64,000 nucleotides of DNA from Jeotgalicoccus marinus DSM 19772 (GTDB lineage: Bacteria; Bacillota; Bacilli; Staphylococcales; Salinicoccaceae), in contig NZ_AUEE01000009.1 of NCBI RefSeq assembly GCF_000425825.1, forward strand, positions 1 through 64,000. The letters are read 5' to 3'. This document shows positions 45,908 to 56,440 of the stretch, piece after piece. The notes beneath the pieces were generated by a model that saw nothing but the letters and a program-made list of their open reading frames with translations, ran no database searches and was not told the origin of the DNA. The first letter of the stretch is position 1; each line of letters begins with the position of its first letter. Both the position numbers and the translations under genes were made by a program.

Positions 45908-47170
45908 ATGTCTAAACACGATGAAATTTTAAAGTATATCAGAGGTCTAAGGGAAGGTAGCAGTCTATCAGTCAGACAGATATCTGCCTACATGGGTGTC
46001 TCCTTAGGCACAAGTTACCGTGCAATCAAGCAAGCTGAAGAGGACGGACTAGTGAAGACCGTTGAGCGCGTCGGGACTTTTAGAATTGTCCAAAGAGAGC
46101 TAAAGAATCACGGTAAGATTATGTTTAGAGAAGTGAACCGTGTCATCCAAGGGACCGTTTTAAGCGGGGATAACTATCTCGATAAAGAAATATCAAGAAT
46201 TTTAATCGGTGCCATGCAGACTGAGGACATTGTAAAATATTTAGAACCCAACGGTTTATTAATTGTCGGGAACCGTGAAAAATCTCAGAGAAGTGCTTTA
46301 GAAAACGGAGTGGGTTTACTTATTACTGGTGGCTTTGGCACAGGGAAGGAAATATTAGAACTTGCTGAAGAAAAACAATTACCCGTGATATCGACCACAC
46401 ACGATACTTTTACATGTGCATCAATTATTCATCGTGAAGTGTATAGTTTATCATTATCACAAAATATTGTTACAGCCGGGCGATTGATGGTAAAACAACC
46501 TCAGTATACCGTAGATATCAAAGATCTTGGTACTGAAATTCACCCTGAAGATAAGAATATGATATTACTTGATGGCAATCGATTTGTCGGTGCAATCCGA
46601 GCAAAGGATTTACCAGAAATGACTGCTCAAAATTACACTTCTTATTTACTACCGGATTATAGTGCTGAAGAAGATACAACGGTCTTATCACTCAGACAAA
46701 TTATGTCCTGGCATCAATTAAATACAATACCCGTTGTAGAGTCAGGTGATTATAGAGGCATTGTTCACCGCAGAGAAGTATTTAAAAATATCTCATCTAG
46801 AAATTTAAAATCTGGCATGTCGACTGACCAGCTTATCGACCGTGAAATTCAAATCGATAGCCATAAGATTAAGATTCGGGTCATGCCATTTATGACAGAT
46901 GAATATGGATCACTTTCACAGGCGAACTTTATGCGTCTAGCAGAACGATTGATACTCGTCGTGTTACAAGAAAACAATATACACAGTTATCACATCGATA
47001 CTTATAATATAATGAACTTTAAAGTGGTCCAACTCTATCAAGAAATTGAGTTACTCGGACAAATCATAGACAAGGGTGAGCAATTTATACGTCTTGAGAT
47101 TGTCTTGAATATTCAAGGTGAAGCTTATTCAAAAGCAACTTTCCTTATCCAACATTTCAATGAAAAATAA
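45908..47170 (+). CDS. DRTGG/CBS/hotdog-domain regulator (YtoI-like)
   Basis: A 420-residue multidomain protein. An N-terminal winged helix (about 5-60, VRQISAYMGVSLGTSYRAIKQ) is followed by a DRTGG domain (about 70-180, LLITGGFGTGKEILELAEE), a CBS pair (about 190-310), and a C-terminal thioesterase-like hotdog domain (about 315-420). The layout is that of YtoI, which is thought to sense a nucleotide. The ligand and target are unknown. It is in the usual place before ytpI and nrnA. Confidence 0.9.
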   Translation: MSKHDEILKYIRGLREGSSLSVRQISAYMGVSLGTSYRAIKQAEEDGLVKTVERVGTFRIVQRELKNHGKIMFREVNRVIQGTVLSGDNYLDKEISRILIGAMQTEDIVKYLEPNGLLIVGNREKSQRSALENGVGLLITGGFGTGKEILELAEEKQLPVISTTHDTFTCASIIHREVYSLSLSQNIVTAGRLMVKQPQYTVDIKDLGTEIHPEDKNMILLDGNRFVGAIRAKDLPEMTAQNYTSYLLPDYSAEEDTTVLSLRQIMSWHQLNTIPVVESGDYRGIVHRREVFKNISSRNLKSGMSTDQLIDREIQIDSHKIKIRVMPFMTDEYGSLSQANFMRLAERLILVVLQENNIHSYHIDTYNIMNFKVVQLYQEIELLGQIIDKGEQFIRLEIVLNIQGEAYSKATFLIQHFNEK

Positions 47171-47171
47171 A

Positions 47172-47198
47172 AAGGCTTCCGGACAAACCGGAAGCCTT
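47172..47198. terminator. Bidirectional terminator between the YtoI- and YtpI-like genes
   Basis: Perfect stem AAGGCTTCCGG/CCGGAAGCCTT with a 5-nt loop, flanked by A/T-rich sequence. Convergent genes. Confidence 0.88.
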
Positions 47199-47203
47199 AT
47201 GTA

Positions 47204-47575
47204 TTAGCTACGCTTTTTCTTTTTCGCCTGATTCTTTTTCATCGCTTCAAATTCTTGCCATGCTTTTTCTTCTATCGGTAAGTTACCTTTAAAATACTTG
47301 CGTGCTTTATTGAAATAATTAAGCTGGAAGCCACCAAAAATAATGAACAATCCACCGATTAAATATGCAACAAAGGTGTGGAATTGGACGATGGTATTTA
47401 ATCCGAAGACAATCATGAATAAAGCGAGCCATATCCGAGAGATGCTATTATAGTAAGCACCTCGAACGTCTCTTATCGTTCGTATTTTACGAACTTTAAA
47501 GACGACGAAGAGAATAAATGTAACAACAATTGCTGTAACTAAAAATGAAACAACAAAAGAATATAAGAATTCCAT
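47204..47575 (-). CDS. YtpI-family membrane protein
   Basis: A 123-residue product with three membrane helices (about 3-24, 48-68 and 70-90) and a basic Lys-rich tail (KKNQAKKKKRS). It is the YtpI family, unknown function. The ATG at 47573-47575 is chosen because GGAG is 9 nt upstream; the TTG five codons earlier is in the ribosome-binding site. It is divergent from nrnA, as in Bacillus and Staphylococcus. Confidence 0.85.
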   Translation of the reverse strand: MEFLYSFVVSFLVTAIVVTFILFVVFKVRKIRTIRDVRGAYYNSISRIWLALFMIVFGLNTIVQFHTFVAYLIGGLFIIFGGFQLNYFNKARKYFKGNLPIEEKAWQEFEAMKKNQAKKKKRS

Positions 47576-47651
47576 CCGATACAACTCCAATCTCTTATGT
47601 AGTATAATTGATTGATGAATGTAAGTAAATTATTAATGAGGAGTTTTACTA

Positions 47652-48611
47652 TTGTTAAAAGAATTGACGCAGAATTTAAGTGAGTTAAATAGTAAAGCAA
47701 AGGACGTTTTAACACTAATTGAACAACATGATCAAATTGTGATTTTAAGACATCAAAAGCCAGATCCGGATGCCTACGGTGCACAACTTGGTTTACGTAA
47801 CTACTTAAGAAATAAATATAAAGATAAGGACATCATTGCACTTGGTGGCTTAGAACCTTCTCTGGATTTTTTAGGAGAAATGGACGAAGAAAAACCCCTG
47901 AACTCACCACTTATTATCGCAGTGGATACAGCAAATCTCGACCGTTTAGATGGCACAGTAGAAGCAGGTAATAAGTTAGTAAAAATTGACCATCATCCTG
48001 ATGTTGAGCCATTTGGAGATTTGTCGATTGTTGAGACAGCTGTTTCTTCTGCAAGTGAACTGCTCTATTTGTTGATGGATTTATGGGATACTCATCCTAT
48101 AGATAATGAAGTAGCAGCCTGTCTATACATGGGTATTGTCGGAGACACCGGTCGCTTTTTATATAACAATACAAGTCCTTTAACATTTCAAGTTGCTTCT
48201 AGATTAATCGCTTTTGATTTTGACGCAGCTAAGTTAAATAATCAGATGCATCAGTCCACAAAGAAAGCCTTTATGTATAAGGGTTGGTTGATAAGTCAAG
48301 CTGTCTTCTTAGACTCCGGTATTGCCTATACTTATGTCCCTGAAGAAGTTATTAAAGAATTCGATCTCTCTATGTCAGAAGCAGGATTAGACGTCAACAT
48401 ATTTAGAGATATAGACGAAGTGAAAGTATGGTTCCTAGCCTTAGAAGATAAAGACCAGATTAGAATACGATTACGCTCTAAAGAGATCGTAATTAATGAC
48501 ATCGCCGGGGAATTTGGCGGTGGTGGTCATCCACTTGCCAGTGGGATTAGAGTAAGTGACAAAGATGAGCTCGAGGCGTTGATTGAACGAATAGAAGAAA
48601 AACTAGTATAG
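47652..48611 (+). CDS. nrnA: Bifunctional oligoribonuclease/pAp phosphatase NrnA
   Basis: A 319-residue DHH/DHHA1 phosphoesterase. It degrades nanoRNAs and 3'-phosphoadenosine 5'-phosphate. DHH-core motifs are RHQKPDPDAYG, IIAVDTANLDRLD and IDHHPDVEPFG, with YMGIVGDTGRF; the DHHA1 substrate motif is GGGGHPLASGI. The start is TTG at 47652 with GAGGAG 8-13 nt upstream; the N-terminal LLKELTQNLSEL fits the family. It lies 11 nt before dnaE. Confidence 0.95.
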   Translation: MLKELTQNLSELNSKAKDVLTLIEQHDQIVILRHQKPDPDAYGAQLGLRNYLRNKYKDKDIIALGGLEPSLDFLGEMDEEKPLNSPLIIAVDTANLDRLDGTVEAGNKLVKIDHHPDVEPFGDLSIVETAVSSASELLYLLMDLWDTHPIDNEVAACLYMGIVGDTGRFLYNNTSPLTFQVASRLIAFDFDAAKLNNQMHQSTKKAFMYKGWLISQAVFLDSGIAYTYVPEEVIKEFDLSMSEAGLDVNIFRDIDEVKVWFLALEDKDQIRIRLRSKEIVINDIAGEFGGGGHPLASGIRVSDKDELEALIERIEEKLV

Positions 48612-48622
48612 GGTGTGTCTGT

Positions 48623-51600
48623 ATGCTTAATTTGAATGTTCATAGTGCATTTGACTTTTTAAATTCAAATATAACGCTAAATCGTTTGTTAGAAACGCTT
48701 AAAAACGATGGCCAAACTGCAGTCGCAGTGACGGACTTCAACCGAATGCATGCAGTCTACCAGTTTATGAAAACGGGGCAAGAGGAGAATATCCATGTTG
48801 TGCCAGGAATAGAAATTCTAGCAGAGGATGGCTTAAATGGTATTCCCTTAGTTTTATTAGCTAAAAATGTGGAAGGGTATTTAGAACTCGTCCGTTTAAG
48901 TGCGATGTTGTCATATAAAGATATCGAAAGGACACCACTCGCTTACCTTATTAATAATATAAGAAACTGTATTGTGATTGGTAAGACACAGTCTAGTGTT
49001 GAACTATTAGCAGAACTTAGAACGAGTGATGAAGATCAGTATCTTTCCCACCAAGTTGAAGGACAATATAAAAAAGTTTATATTCAGGCGAGTCATTACG
49101 TAAATCGTGATGAGCGCGGGGCATTAAAGGTATTAAATGCGATTCGTGATAACGAAAAAATCAGCGCAGACTCTATACATTCCTTGAGTGGAAATGACTG
49201 TATTCAAGTATCTACAATGCTAGATGACCGTGCAGCCTCTTTTTTAAAGAATAACGAAGAAATATTCAATAAGTGTCAAGTGCCACTTCCTCAGGTTGAA
49301 CATACCTTACCTGTCTTTGACAATCCTTATGATGAACCATCTAAAGACTACTTGTGGCGCGTGTTGATGGAACGTTTTAAAGCGCTCGGACTAGATAAGA
49401 GAGGCTCTGTATACAAAGAGCGTTTGAAATATGAGTATGATGTCATTGTCTCTATGGGCTTTGAAGACTACTTTTTAATCGTACAAGATTTGGTGGCTTT
49501 CGCTAAGAATCAAGGCATCTACGTTGGCCCAGGTCGTGGATCTTCATCTGCCAGTCTCGTTTCATTTACCCTAAATATTACTGAAGTTGATCCGATTGAG
49601 CATCAGCTCTTGTTTGAACGGTTTTTAAATCCAGAACGTGTCAACATGCCAGATATAGATATCGACTTTGAAGATTCAAGACGAGATGAAGTTGTCACTT
49701 ATCTGATTGAGAAATACGGCCAGATGCAAGTCGGTAATATCGTAACCTACGGGACACTGAGTGCAAAAATGGCAGCCCGTGATGTTGGTAGAGTGCTCGG
49801 TTTTACTGAAGATGAATTAAAATTAATGTCCAATTTAATTCCTTCGGAATTAAATGCAACTTTAAATCAAGCTTTCGATACAGACCGTTTTAAACAACTA
49901 GAAGAGAATGACAGTAAATATAAAGTTTTAAAAGAAGTCGCCTTAAAAATTGAAGGGCTGCCAAGACACACCTCCACACACGCTGCTGGGATGGTGTTAA
50001 GCAGTAAGAAATTGACCGACTCTGTGCCAATTATTTTTGTTGACCAGCATGTAATGACCCAGTGGCCAATGAAAGATGTTGAGTCTGCTGGGCTCTTAAA
50101 AATTGACTTACTTGGCCTTAAAAACTTATCGCTTATCCGATATATGATACAGGGCGTTCACCGTCACGATAAAAACTTTTCTCTAGATGACATCAAAGAA
50201 GATGCGCGTGTTTACAAGATGTTATCCCTTGGCATGACCTTAGGCATATTCCAGTTAGAGTCAACTGGAATAAGACGTGTGATTGAAAAATTTAAACCAG
50301 AGAGTCTTAGTGATTTAGCCGCAGTACTTGCCCTCTATAGACCGGGTCCAATGAAAGAAATAGATAATTTTATATATCGTAAAGAAAATCCGAAAACAAT
50401 CGCATACCCACACGAAGACTTAAAGGAAATATTAAAAGAAACATTTGGTATCATCGTCTATCAGGAACAGATTATGCAAATTGCTGGAAAGATTGCAGGC
50501 TTTAGCTATGGACAAGCAGATATATTAAGACGTGCCATGAGTAAAAAGGACAAGAATATCTTAGCTGAAGAGCGTGAACACTTTATAAATGGCGCCTTAG
50601 ATCAAGGATACAGTCAAGCGTTGGCAGAGCAGATATTTGAATTGATTATGGAATTCGCAAATTACGGTTTTGTAAAAAGTCACGCGGTTGCCTATAGTAA
50701 AGTGGCTTATATTATGGCTTACATTAAATTACATTATCCATCGATTTTCTATTCCGTAATATTGACGCATCACCGCTCTAATGAAGATAAAATTAAGCAA
50801 GTTTTAAGTGAAATCAAGATGATGAAAATTAATATTCTTCCACCTGACATCAATCGTTCCCAATGGCAAAATATCGAGAGCGATGGTATCCTTCTCGGAT
50901 TTTCAATGATTAGTGGAATTTCAAAACTACTCTATGATGCCATACAAAAAGAACGTCAAAACGGTAATTTTACAGATATATTTGATCTTGTTAGCCGCGT
51001 AAATTTCAAATTCAATGAAAAAATATTGAGAAACTTAATTGTTTCAGGTGCACTCGATTCATTTAAAGAGAATAGAAAAACTATGTTACAAACCATACCG
51101 AATGTACTCAATAATGCAGGTGACGAATATCATCATGAATCATTTTTAAGTTCTCTTGGGTTTAGTATTAAAAAAGATTTCCATTATACAGATGAGATGT
51201 CTCAAGGTGAAATAATTCAAGGTGAGAAGGAGACACTCGGTTTTTATATTTCCGATCATCCAGTCTTACTGAAGCATCAAGCTTTAGAATATATCCCTTT
51301 CTCATTTATTCAACAGCATAAAAAACACGCGAGTTATCTTTTGTTTATCGAAGAAGTTAAAACCATCAAGATTAAGAAAAGTGGTCAGAACATGGCCTTC
51401 TTAACACTATCAGATGGGTATACATCAATAGATGGTGTTATATTTGCTAAGGAATATTTTAAATATCATCCTTTACTGAATGAACCCATTGTGGTCGCAG
51501 TGGCAACCATGGGTGAGCGTAACGGTAGGGATCAACTCGTCATCGATCGCTTGTACACACCTGAAACATATAAGGACGCTTACATTAAACGGACCAAGAA

Positions 51601-51769
51601 AATTTATATTAGAAATCTACAAAAAAGTGATATTGAACCATTTCTTTCAGCTGAGGGGATACCGGTTCTAGACTTTGAACGTCATTCAAGGATTGGTTAT
51701 ATAGAGGCAATAAATATCAGCGGATTAATTGATACAATTGATTATGAAAATTTCAGATTAATCGTATAA
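48623..51769 (+). CDS. dnaE: DNA polymerase III alpha subunit, DnaE type
   Basis: A 1048-residue replicative polymerase of the DnaE1/DnaE3-like Gram-positive type, working with PolC in priming or lesion bypass. A PHP domain (about 1-200) has lost several metal-binding His/Asp seen in active forms (LNVHSAFDF...). The catalytic core carries GPGRGSSSASLV and PDIDIDFEDSRRDEV with the active-site Asp triad. The helix-hairpin-helix and OB regions follow. Shorter than E. coli DnaE, as is usual for this group. Cotranscribed with nrnA. Confidence 0.96.
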   Translation: MLNLNVHSAFDFLNSNITLNRLLETLKNDGQTAVAVTDFNRMHAVYQFMKTGQEENIHVVPGIEILAEDGLNGIPLVLLAKNVEGYLELVRLSAMLSYKDIERTPLAYLINNIRNCIVIGKTQSSVELLAELRTSDEDQYLSHQVEGQYKKVYIQASHYVNRDERGALKVLNAIRDNEKISADSIHSLSGNDCIQVSTMLDDRAASFLKNNEEIFNKCQVPLPQVEHTLPVFDNPYDEPSKDYLWRVLMERFKALGLDKRGSVYKERLKYEYDVIVSMGFEDYFLIVQDLVAFAKNQGIYVGPGRGSSSASLVSFTLNITEVDPIEHQLLFERFLNPERVNMPDIDIDFEDSRRDEVVTYLIEKYGQMQVGNIVTYGTLSAKMAARDVGRVLGFTEDELKLMSNLIPSELNATLNQAFDTDRFKQLEENDSKYKVLKEVALKIEGLPRHTSTHAAGMVLSSKKLTDSVPIIFVDQHVMTQWPMKDVESAGLLKIDLLGLKNLSLIRYMIQGVHRHDKNFSLDDIKEDARVYKMLSLGMTLGIFQLESTGIRRVIEKFKPESLSDLAAVLALYRPGPMKEIDNFIYRKENPKTIAYPHEDLKEILKETFGIIVYQEQIMQIAGKIAGFSYGQADILRRAMSKKDKNILAEEREHFINGALDQGYSQALAEQIFELIMEFANYGFVKSHAVAYSKVAYIMAYIKLHYPSIFYSVILTHHRSNEDKIKQVLSEIKMMKINILPPDINRSQWQNIESDGILLGFSMISGISKLLYDAIQKERQNGNFTDIFDLVSRVNFKFNEKILRNLIVSGALDSFKENRKTMLQTIPNVLNNAGDEYHHESFLSSLGFSIKKDFHYTDEMSQGEIIQGEKETLGFYISDHPVLLKHQALEYIPFSFIQQHKKHASYLLFIEEVKTIKIKKSGQNMAFLTLSDGYTSIDGVIFAKEYFKYHPLLNEPIVVAVATMGERNGRDQLVIDRLYTPETYKDAYIKRTKKIYIRNLQKSDIEPFLSAEGIPVLDFERHSRIGYIEAINISGLIDTIDYENFRLIV

Positions 51770-51835
51770 ATATATTGTAAAACGGGTAGGTTAGTGATAA
51801 TATACCGTGGTATGACCACTATAGGAGGAAATGAT

Positions 51836-53074
51836 TTGTCACTTAAAAGCGATGCATTAGAACTACACAAAGTTAACCAAGGAAAATTGTCCGTAAACTC
51901 AAAAGTTGAGATTAAAGATAGACAAGCACTATCCCTTGCATATTCACCTGGCGTAGCTGAACCTTGTAAGGAAATTTACGAAGACGAAAGAAAGATCTTT
52001 GACTATACAATTAAAGGTAATACAGTTGGTGTTGTTACAGATGGGTCTGCTGTACTAGGCCTTGGTAATATTGGTGCTTCTGCAAGCTTACCAGTGATGG
52101 AGGGTAAGTCTATCCTTCTGAAAAATTTTGCAGGAGTGGATTCATTCCCAATTGCTCTTAAAACAAATGACGTCGATGAGATTGTTAATACTGTGAAATT
52201 GATGACACCAGTATTTGGTGGAATCAATTTAGAAGATATCTCAGCACCGAGATGTTTTGAAATTGAAGAACGTTTAAAAAAAGAAGTCGATATTCCAGTA
52301 TTCCATGATGATCAACATGGTACTGCAATTGTGACTTTAGCTGGTTTAATTAATGCGATTAAGCTGACTGGTAGAAAATTATCTTCAATCAAGGTTGTAC
52401 TAAACGGAGCAGGTGCAGCTGGTGTGGCAATTGTTAAGCTCTTACACAGCTTTGGTGTAAAAGATATGATTATGTGTGATTCACGTGGTGCAATTTATGA
52501 AGGTCGTCCAAGTGGTATGAATCCTATAAAAGAAGAAGTCGCTAAATTCACTAACATAAATAACATTGAAGGGAATTTAGTCGATGTGATCGAGGATGCT
52601 GATGTATTTATTGGTGTGTCAGTCGAAAATGCAGTAACTAAAGAAATGGTTCATTCTATGAAGGAAGATCCGATCATCTTTGCAATGGCTAACCCAACAC
52701 CAGAAATTATGCCAGATATTGCACATGAAGCAGGTGTTAAAGTAATTGGTACGGGGCGTAGTGACTTTCCGAACCAGGTTAATAATGTGCTCGCTTTCCC
52801 AGGTATCTTCCGTGGTGCCTTAGATGTACAGTCGACGCATATAAACGAAGAGATGAAGAAAGCGGCAGTGTTAGCAATCGCAGATATAGTAACAGACGAG
52901 GAGTTAAGTCCTGAATATGTGATACCGGATGCTTTTCACCCAGAGGTGGCACCTACTGTTGCAGAAAAAGTGGCAGAAGCTGCTATGAATACTGGGGTTG
53001 CCCGTATCAAGGTTGAGCCTGGTGAAGTATATGAAAAAACAAAAAAATTAATAAGTGAGTTATCAGTGAACTAA
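51836..53074 (+). CDS. Malic enzyme (NAD(P)-dependent, decarboxylating)
   Basis: A 412-residue enzyme converting malate to pyruvate, CO2 and reduced cofactor. It shows AYSPGVAEPCKEIYED, the Lys/Asp region VTDGSAVLGLGNIGA, VFHDDQHGTAIV (metal and substrate) and the Rossmann motif VVLNGAGAAGVAI. The start is TTG at 51836, 7 nt after AGGAGG, which gives the family N-terminus LSLKSDALELH. An in-frame ATG at 51794 would give a longer N-terminus without a good ribosome-binding site. It couples the TCA pool to pyruvate and precedes accDA. Confidence 0.94.
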   Translation: MSLKSDALELHKVNQGKLSVNSKVEIKDRQALSLAYSPGVAEPCKEIYEDERKIFDYTIKGNTVGVVTDGSAVLGLGNIGASASLPVMEGKSILLKNFAGVDSFPIALKTNDVDEIVNTVKLMTPVFGGINLEDISAPRCFEIEERLKKEVDIPVFHDDQHGTAIVTLAGLINAIKLTGRKLSSIKVVLNGAGAAGVAIVKLLHSFGVKDMIMCDSRGAIYEGRPSGMNPIKEEVAKFTNINNIEGNLVDVIEDADVFIGVSVENAVTKEMVHSMKEDPIIFAMANPTPEIMPDIAHEAGVKVIGTGRSDFPNQVNNVLAFPGIFRGALDVQSTHINEEMKKAAVLAIADIVTDEELSPEYVIPDAFHPEVAPTVAEKVAEAAMNTGVARIKVEPGEVYEKTKKLISELSVN

Positions 53075-53496
53075 TGGAAAATAAAAAAGGTCTCGAAACG
53101 ATTCTAGAAGAAATCGACAAAATCATCGAAGATCAAAACATCGGTATCGGCGAGAAGATACCAAGTGAAAGATATTTAAAAGAACGACTAAATGTAAGTC
53201 GGCAAAGTGTCAGAGAAGCTCTAAGAGCCTTAGAACTCATAGGTGTAATCTATGTTAAAAGAGGCGAAGGGACTTACTTAGCTAATATTGACAATCATCA
53301 ACTGTATAAATTAATTGCAAAGTATTTAATCCATACTGAAAAACAGTATGAGGAGCTTAATGAACTCATGCATATGATCGATTTTTATTACGAACATAAA
53401 TATCAGGGTATGAAGAGGGTAAAAGACGACGATAATCAAATCGTGCGTAGAATTTATTCTTTACTCGAAAAATATGCAGACAGACATAAGGCGTGA
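53074..53496 (+). CDS. GntR-family regulator, short form
   Basis: A 140-residue protein. The N-terminal winged helix (about 10-75) has the FadR-like recognition region EKIPSERYLKERLNVSRQSVREALRALELIGV followed by the wing KRGEGTYLAN. The remaining 65 residues are too short for a full FCD or UTRA ligand domain. It overlaps the malic enzyme stop by one base and precedes accD by 17 nt, so it may control malonyl-CoA supply or the malic enzyme. The target is unproven. Confidence 0.88.
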   Translation: MENKKGLETILEEIDKIIEDQNIGIGEKIPSERYLKERLNVSRQSVREALRALELIGVIYVKRGEGTYLANIDNHQLYKLIAKYLIHTEKQYEELNELMHMIDFYYEHKYQGMKRVKDDDNQIVRRIYSLLEKYADRHKA

Positions 53497-53513
53497 TTTA
53501 ATGAGGTGTAGGA

Positions 53514-54365
53514 ATGCTAAGAGATATATTTTTTAAGTTAAATAAAAAAGCGACAGATGAGCAGGGCAAAGACGGTTTAATAGAGCAAGAAAAAATTATG
53601 ACCAAATGTCCAAATTGTAAAAAGATATTGTATTCTAAAGATCTTCACAAGCGTTTAAACGTATGTTCTAATTGTGATTATCATTTACCGATAACCAGTA
53701 CAGATCGAATGGAAGCTTTACTGGATGTCGATACTGAGGAACGTCTTTTTGAAAATGTGACTTCTTCAAACCCGTTGAAGTTTCCTAATTATGATGAAAA
53801 ACTAAAATCTGATAAGGAAAAAACAGGACTCAATGAAGCCCTTGTCGTTTCCCATGGGAAGATTATGGGCAATGATGTTGTTGTCGCAATAATGGACCCT
53901 AGATTTAGAATGGGGAGTATGGGTTCAGCATTAGGGGAAAAGCTTGCACGTAGCTTTGTCTATGCAACAGAGCATAGACTACCTGTCATTGTCTTCACTG
54001 CAAGTGGTGGTGCGAGAATGCAAGAAGGTATTCTTTCCTTAATGCAGATGGCTAAAGTCAGTGTCGCTTTAGAAAGACATAGTGAGGCTGGGCTCTTGTA
54101 TATTTCATATATGACAAACCCGACTACTGGTGGCGTGTCGGCATCATTTGCCTCTGTTGGTGATATTAATATCGGGGAGTCAGGTGCCCTAATCGGCTTC
54201 GCTGGCCGTCGTGTTATTGAAGAAACCATAAAAGAAAAATTACCTGATGATTTCCAGACTGCTGAGTTCCTACTCAAGCATGGTCAATTAGACGAGGTCG
54301 TTAACCGTACCCATATGAAACGCTATCTCGGTACAATCTTAAAAATGCATAAAGAGGTGGTGTAA
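53514..54365 (+). CDS. accD: Acetyl-CoA carboxylase carboxyltransferase subunit beta
   Basis: A 283-residue subunit of the carboxyltransferase that makes malonyl-CoA. The N-terminal zinc ribbon is C-P-N-C and C-S-N-C ([13 protein letters not shown]...CSNCDYH). The crotonase-like core has [18 protein letters not shown] and [12 protein letters not shown]. Two bases separate it from accA, so the two subunits are coupled. Length matches the family. Confidence 0.97.
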   Translation: MLRDIFFKLNKKATDEQGKDGLIEQEKIMTKCPNCKKILYSKDLHKRLNVCSNCDYHLPITSTDRMEALLDVDTEERLFENVTSSNPLKFPNYDEKLKSDKEKTGLNEALVVSHGKIMGNDVVVAIMDPRFRMGSMGSALGEKLARSFVYATEHRLPVIVFTASGGARMQEGILSLMQMAKVSVALERHSEAGLLYISYMTNPTTGGVSASFASVGDINIGESGALIGFAGRRVIEETIKEKLPDDFQTAEFLLKHGQLDEVVNRTHMKRYLGTILKMHKEVV

Positions 54366-54367
54366 AT

Positions 54368-55315
54368 ATGGCTTTTGACTTTGAGAAACCTATTGGTGAG
54401 CTAGAAAATAAAATTAAAGAACTTGAAAAATACGCACATAAAAATAAATTAGATTTAAAAACTGAAATTAGCTTTTTGGAGAAGAAAGTGAAGGATAAGA
54501 GAGCGGAAATATATTCAAATCTAACACCTTGGCAACGTGTCGAAATTGCAAGATATATTAAACGTCCAACTTCTAAGGAGTACATTGCTGCTTTATTTGA
54601 TGATTTTATCGAGTTAAAAGGTGATAGAGCTTATAGCGATGACAATGCGATTATTGGTGGTATTGCAATGTTCAATGGTCGCCCTGTGACAGTGATCGGT
54701 AACCAAAGAGGGATGGATACTAAGGACAACATTGCCAGAAACTTTGGTATGTCACATCCAGATGGTTATAGAAAAGCGTTAAGATTGATGAAACAGGCAG
54801 AGAAGTTCAATCGTCCGGTCATTTGCTTTATTGATACGAAAGGCGCTTACCCAGGTAAGGCAGCTGAAGAACGTGGACAAAGTGAATCTATTGCAAGAAA
54901 TCTCGTTGAAATGGCAGGACTCACTGTACCGGTGATTAGTATTGTTATCGGTGAAGGTGGTTCAGGTGGTGCTTTAGCACTCGGTGTATGTAATCAACTG
55001 TACATGCTTGAGAACTCGACCTACTCAGTTATTTCACCAGAAGGTGCGGCATCAATTCTCTTTAAAGATGCATCACTAAAAGAAATCGCAGCAGAATCAC
55101 TTAAGATCACAGCGGATGATCTTCTAGAATTAGGTGTCAGTGATGGCACGATTGAAGAACCTCCAGGTGGGGCACATAACGATAAGACTTTTGTGTTCAA
55201 TGAAACTGAGAAAGTACTGAAAAATGCCCTAGAAGAATTGACACAACTCGATGGTGAACACCTTGTAAATCAAAGATTCGAAAAATATATGGCAATTGGT
55301 CAATACGAAGAATAA
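54368..55315 (+). CDS. accA: Acetyl-CoA carboxylase carboxyltransferase subunit alpha
   Basis: A 315-residue partner of AccD. The N-terminal coiled-coil-like helix (about 1-50) precedes the crotonase core with [38 protein letters not shown], and [14 protein letters not shown]. It follows accD by 2 nt. A large-loop terminator (stem arms at 55334-55346 and 55377-55389) ends the transcript before pfkA. Confidence 0.97.
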   Translation: MAFDFEKPIGELENKIKELEKYAHKNKLDLKTEISFLEKKVKDKRAEIYSNLTPWQRVEIARYIKRPTSKEYIAALFDDFIELKGDRAYSDDNAIIGGIAMFNGRPVTVIGNQRGMDTKDNIARNFGMSHPDGYRKALRLMKQAEKFNRPVICFIDTKGAYPGKAAEERGQSESIARNLVEMAGLTVPVISIVIGEGGSGGALALGVCNQLYMLENSTYSVISPEGAASILFKDASLKEIAAESLKITADDLLELGVSDGTIEEPPGGAHNDKTFVFNETEKVLKNALEELTQLDGEHLVNQRFEKYMAIGQYEE

Positions 55316-55333
55316 TGAGTCGATTTTATTAAT

Positions 55334-55392
55334 AATCCGTACGTTATTAAGTTTGAGTATAAGAAGCTCTAACATTTAACGTATGGATTTTT
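55334..55392 (+). terminator. Large-loop terminator after accA
   Basis: Stem AATCCGTACGTTA (55334-55346) with TAACGTATGGATT (55377-55389, one wobble) and a 30-nt loop, followed by a T run. A second small hairpin (AGACC/AGGTCT region, 55412-55430) follows before pfkA. Confidence 0.7.
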
Positions 55393-55414
55393 AATTTTAT
55401 ATTCTTAAGAATAG

Positions 55415-56428
<1,014 letters not shown>

Positions 56429-56440
56429 GGGGAAACTATA

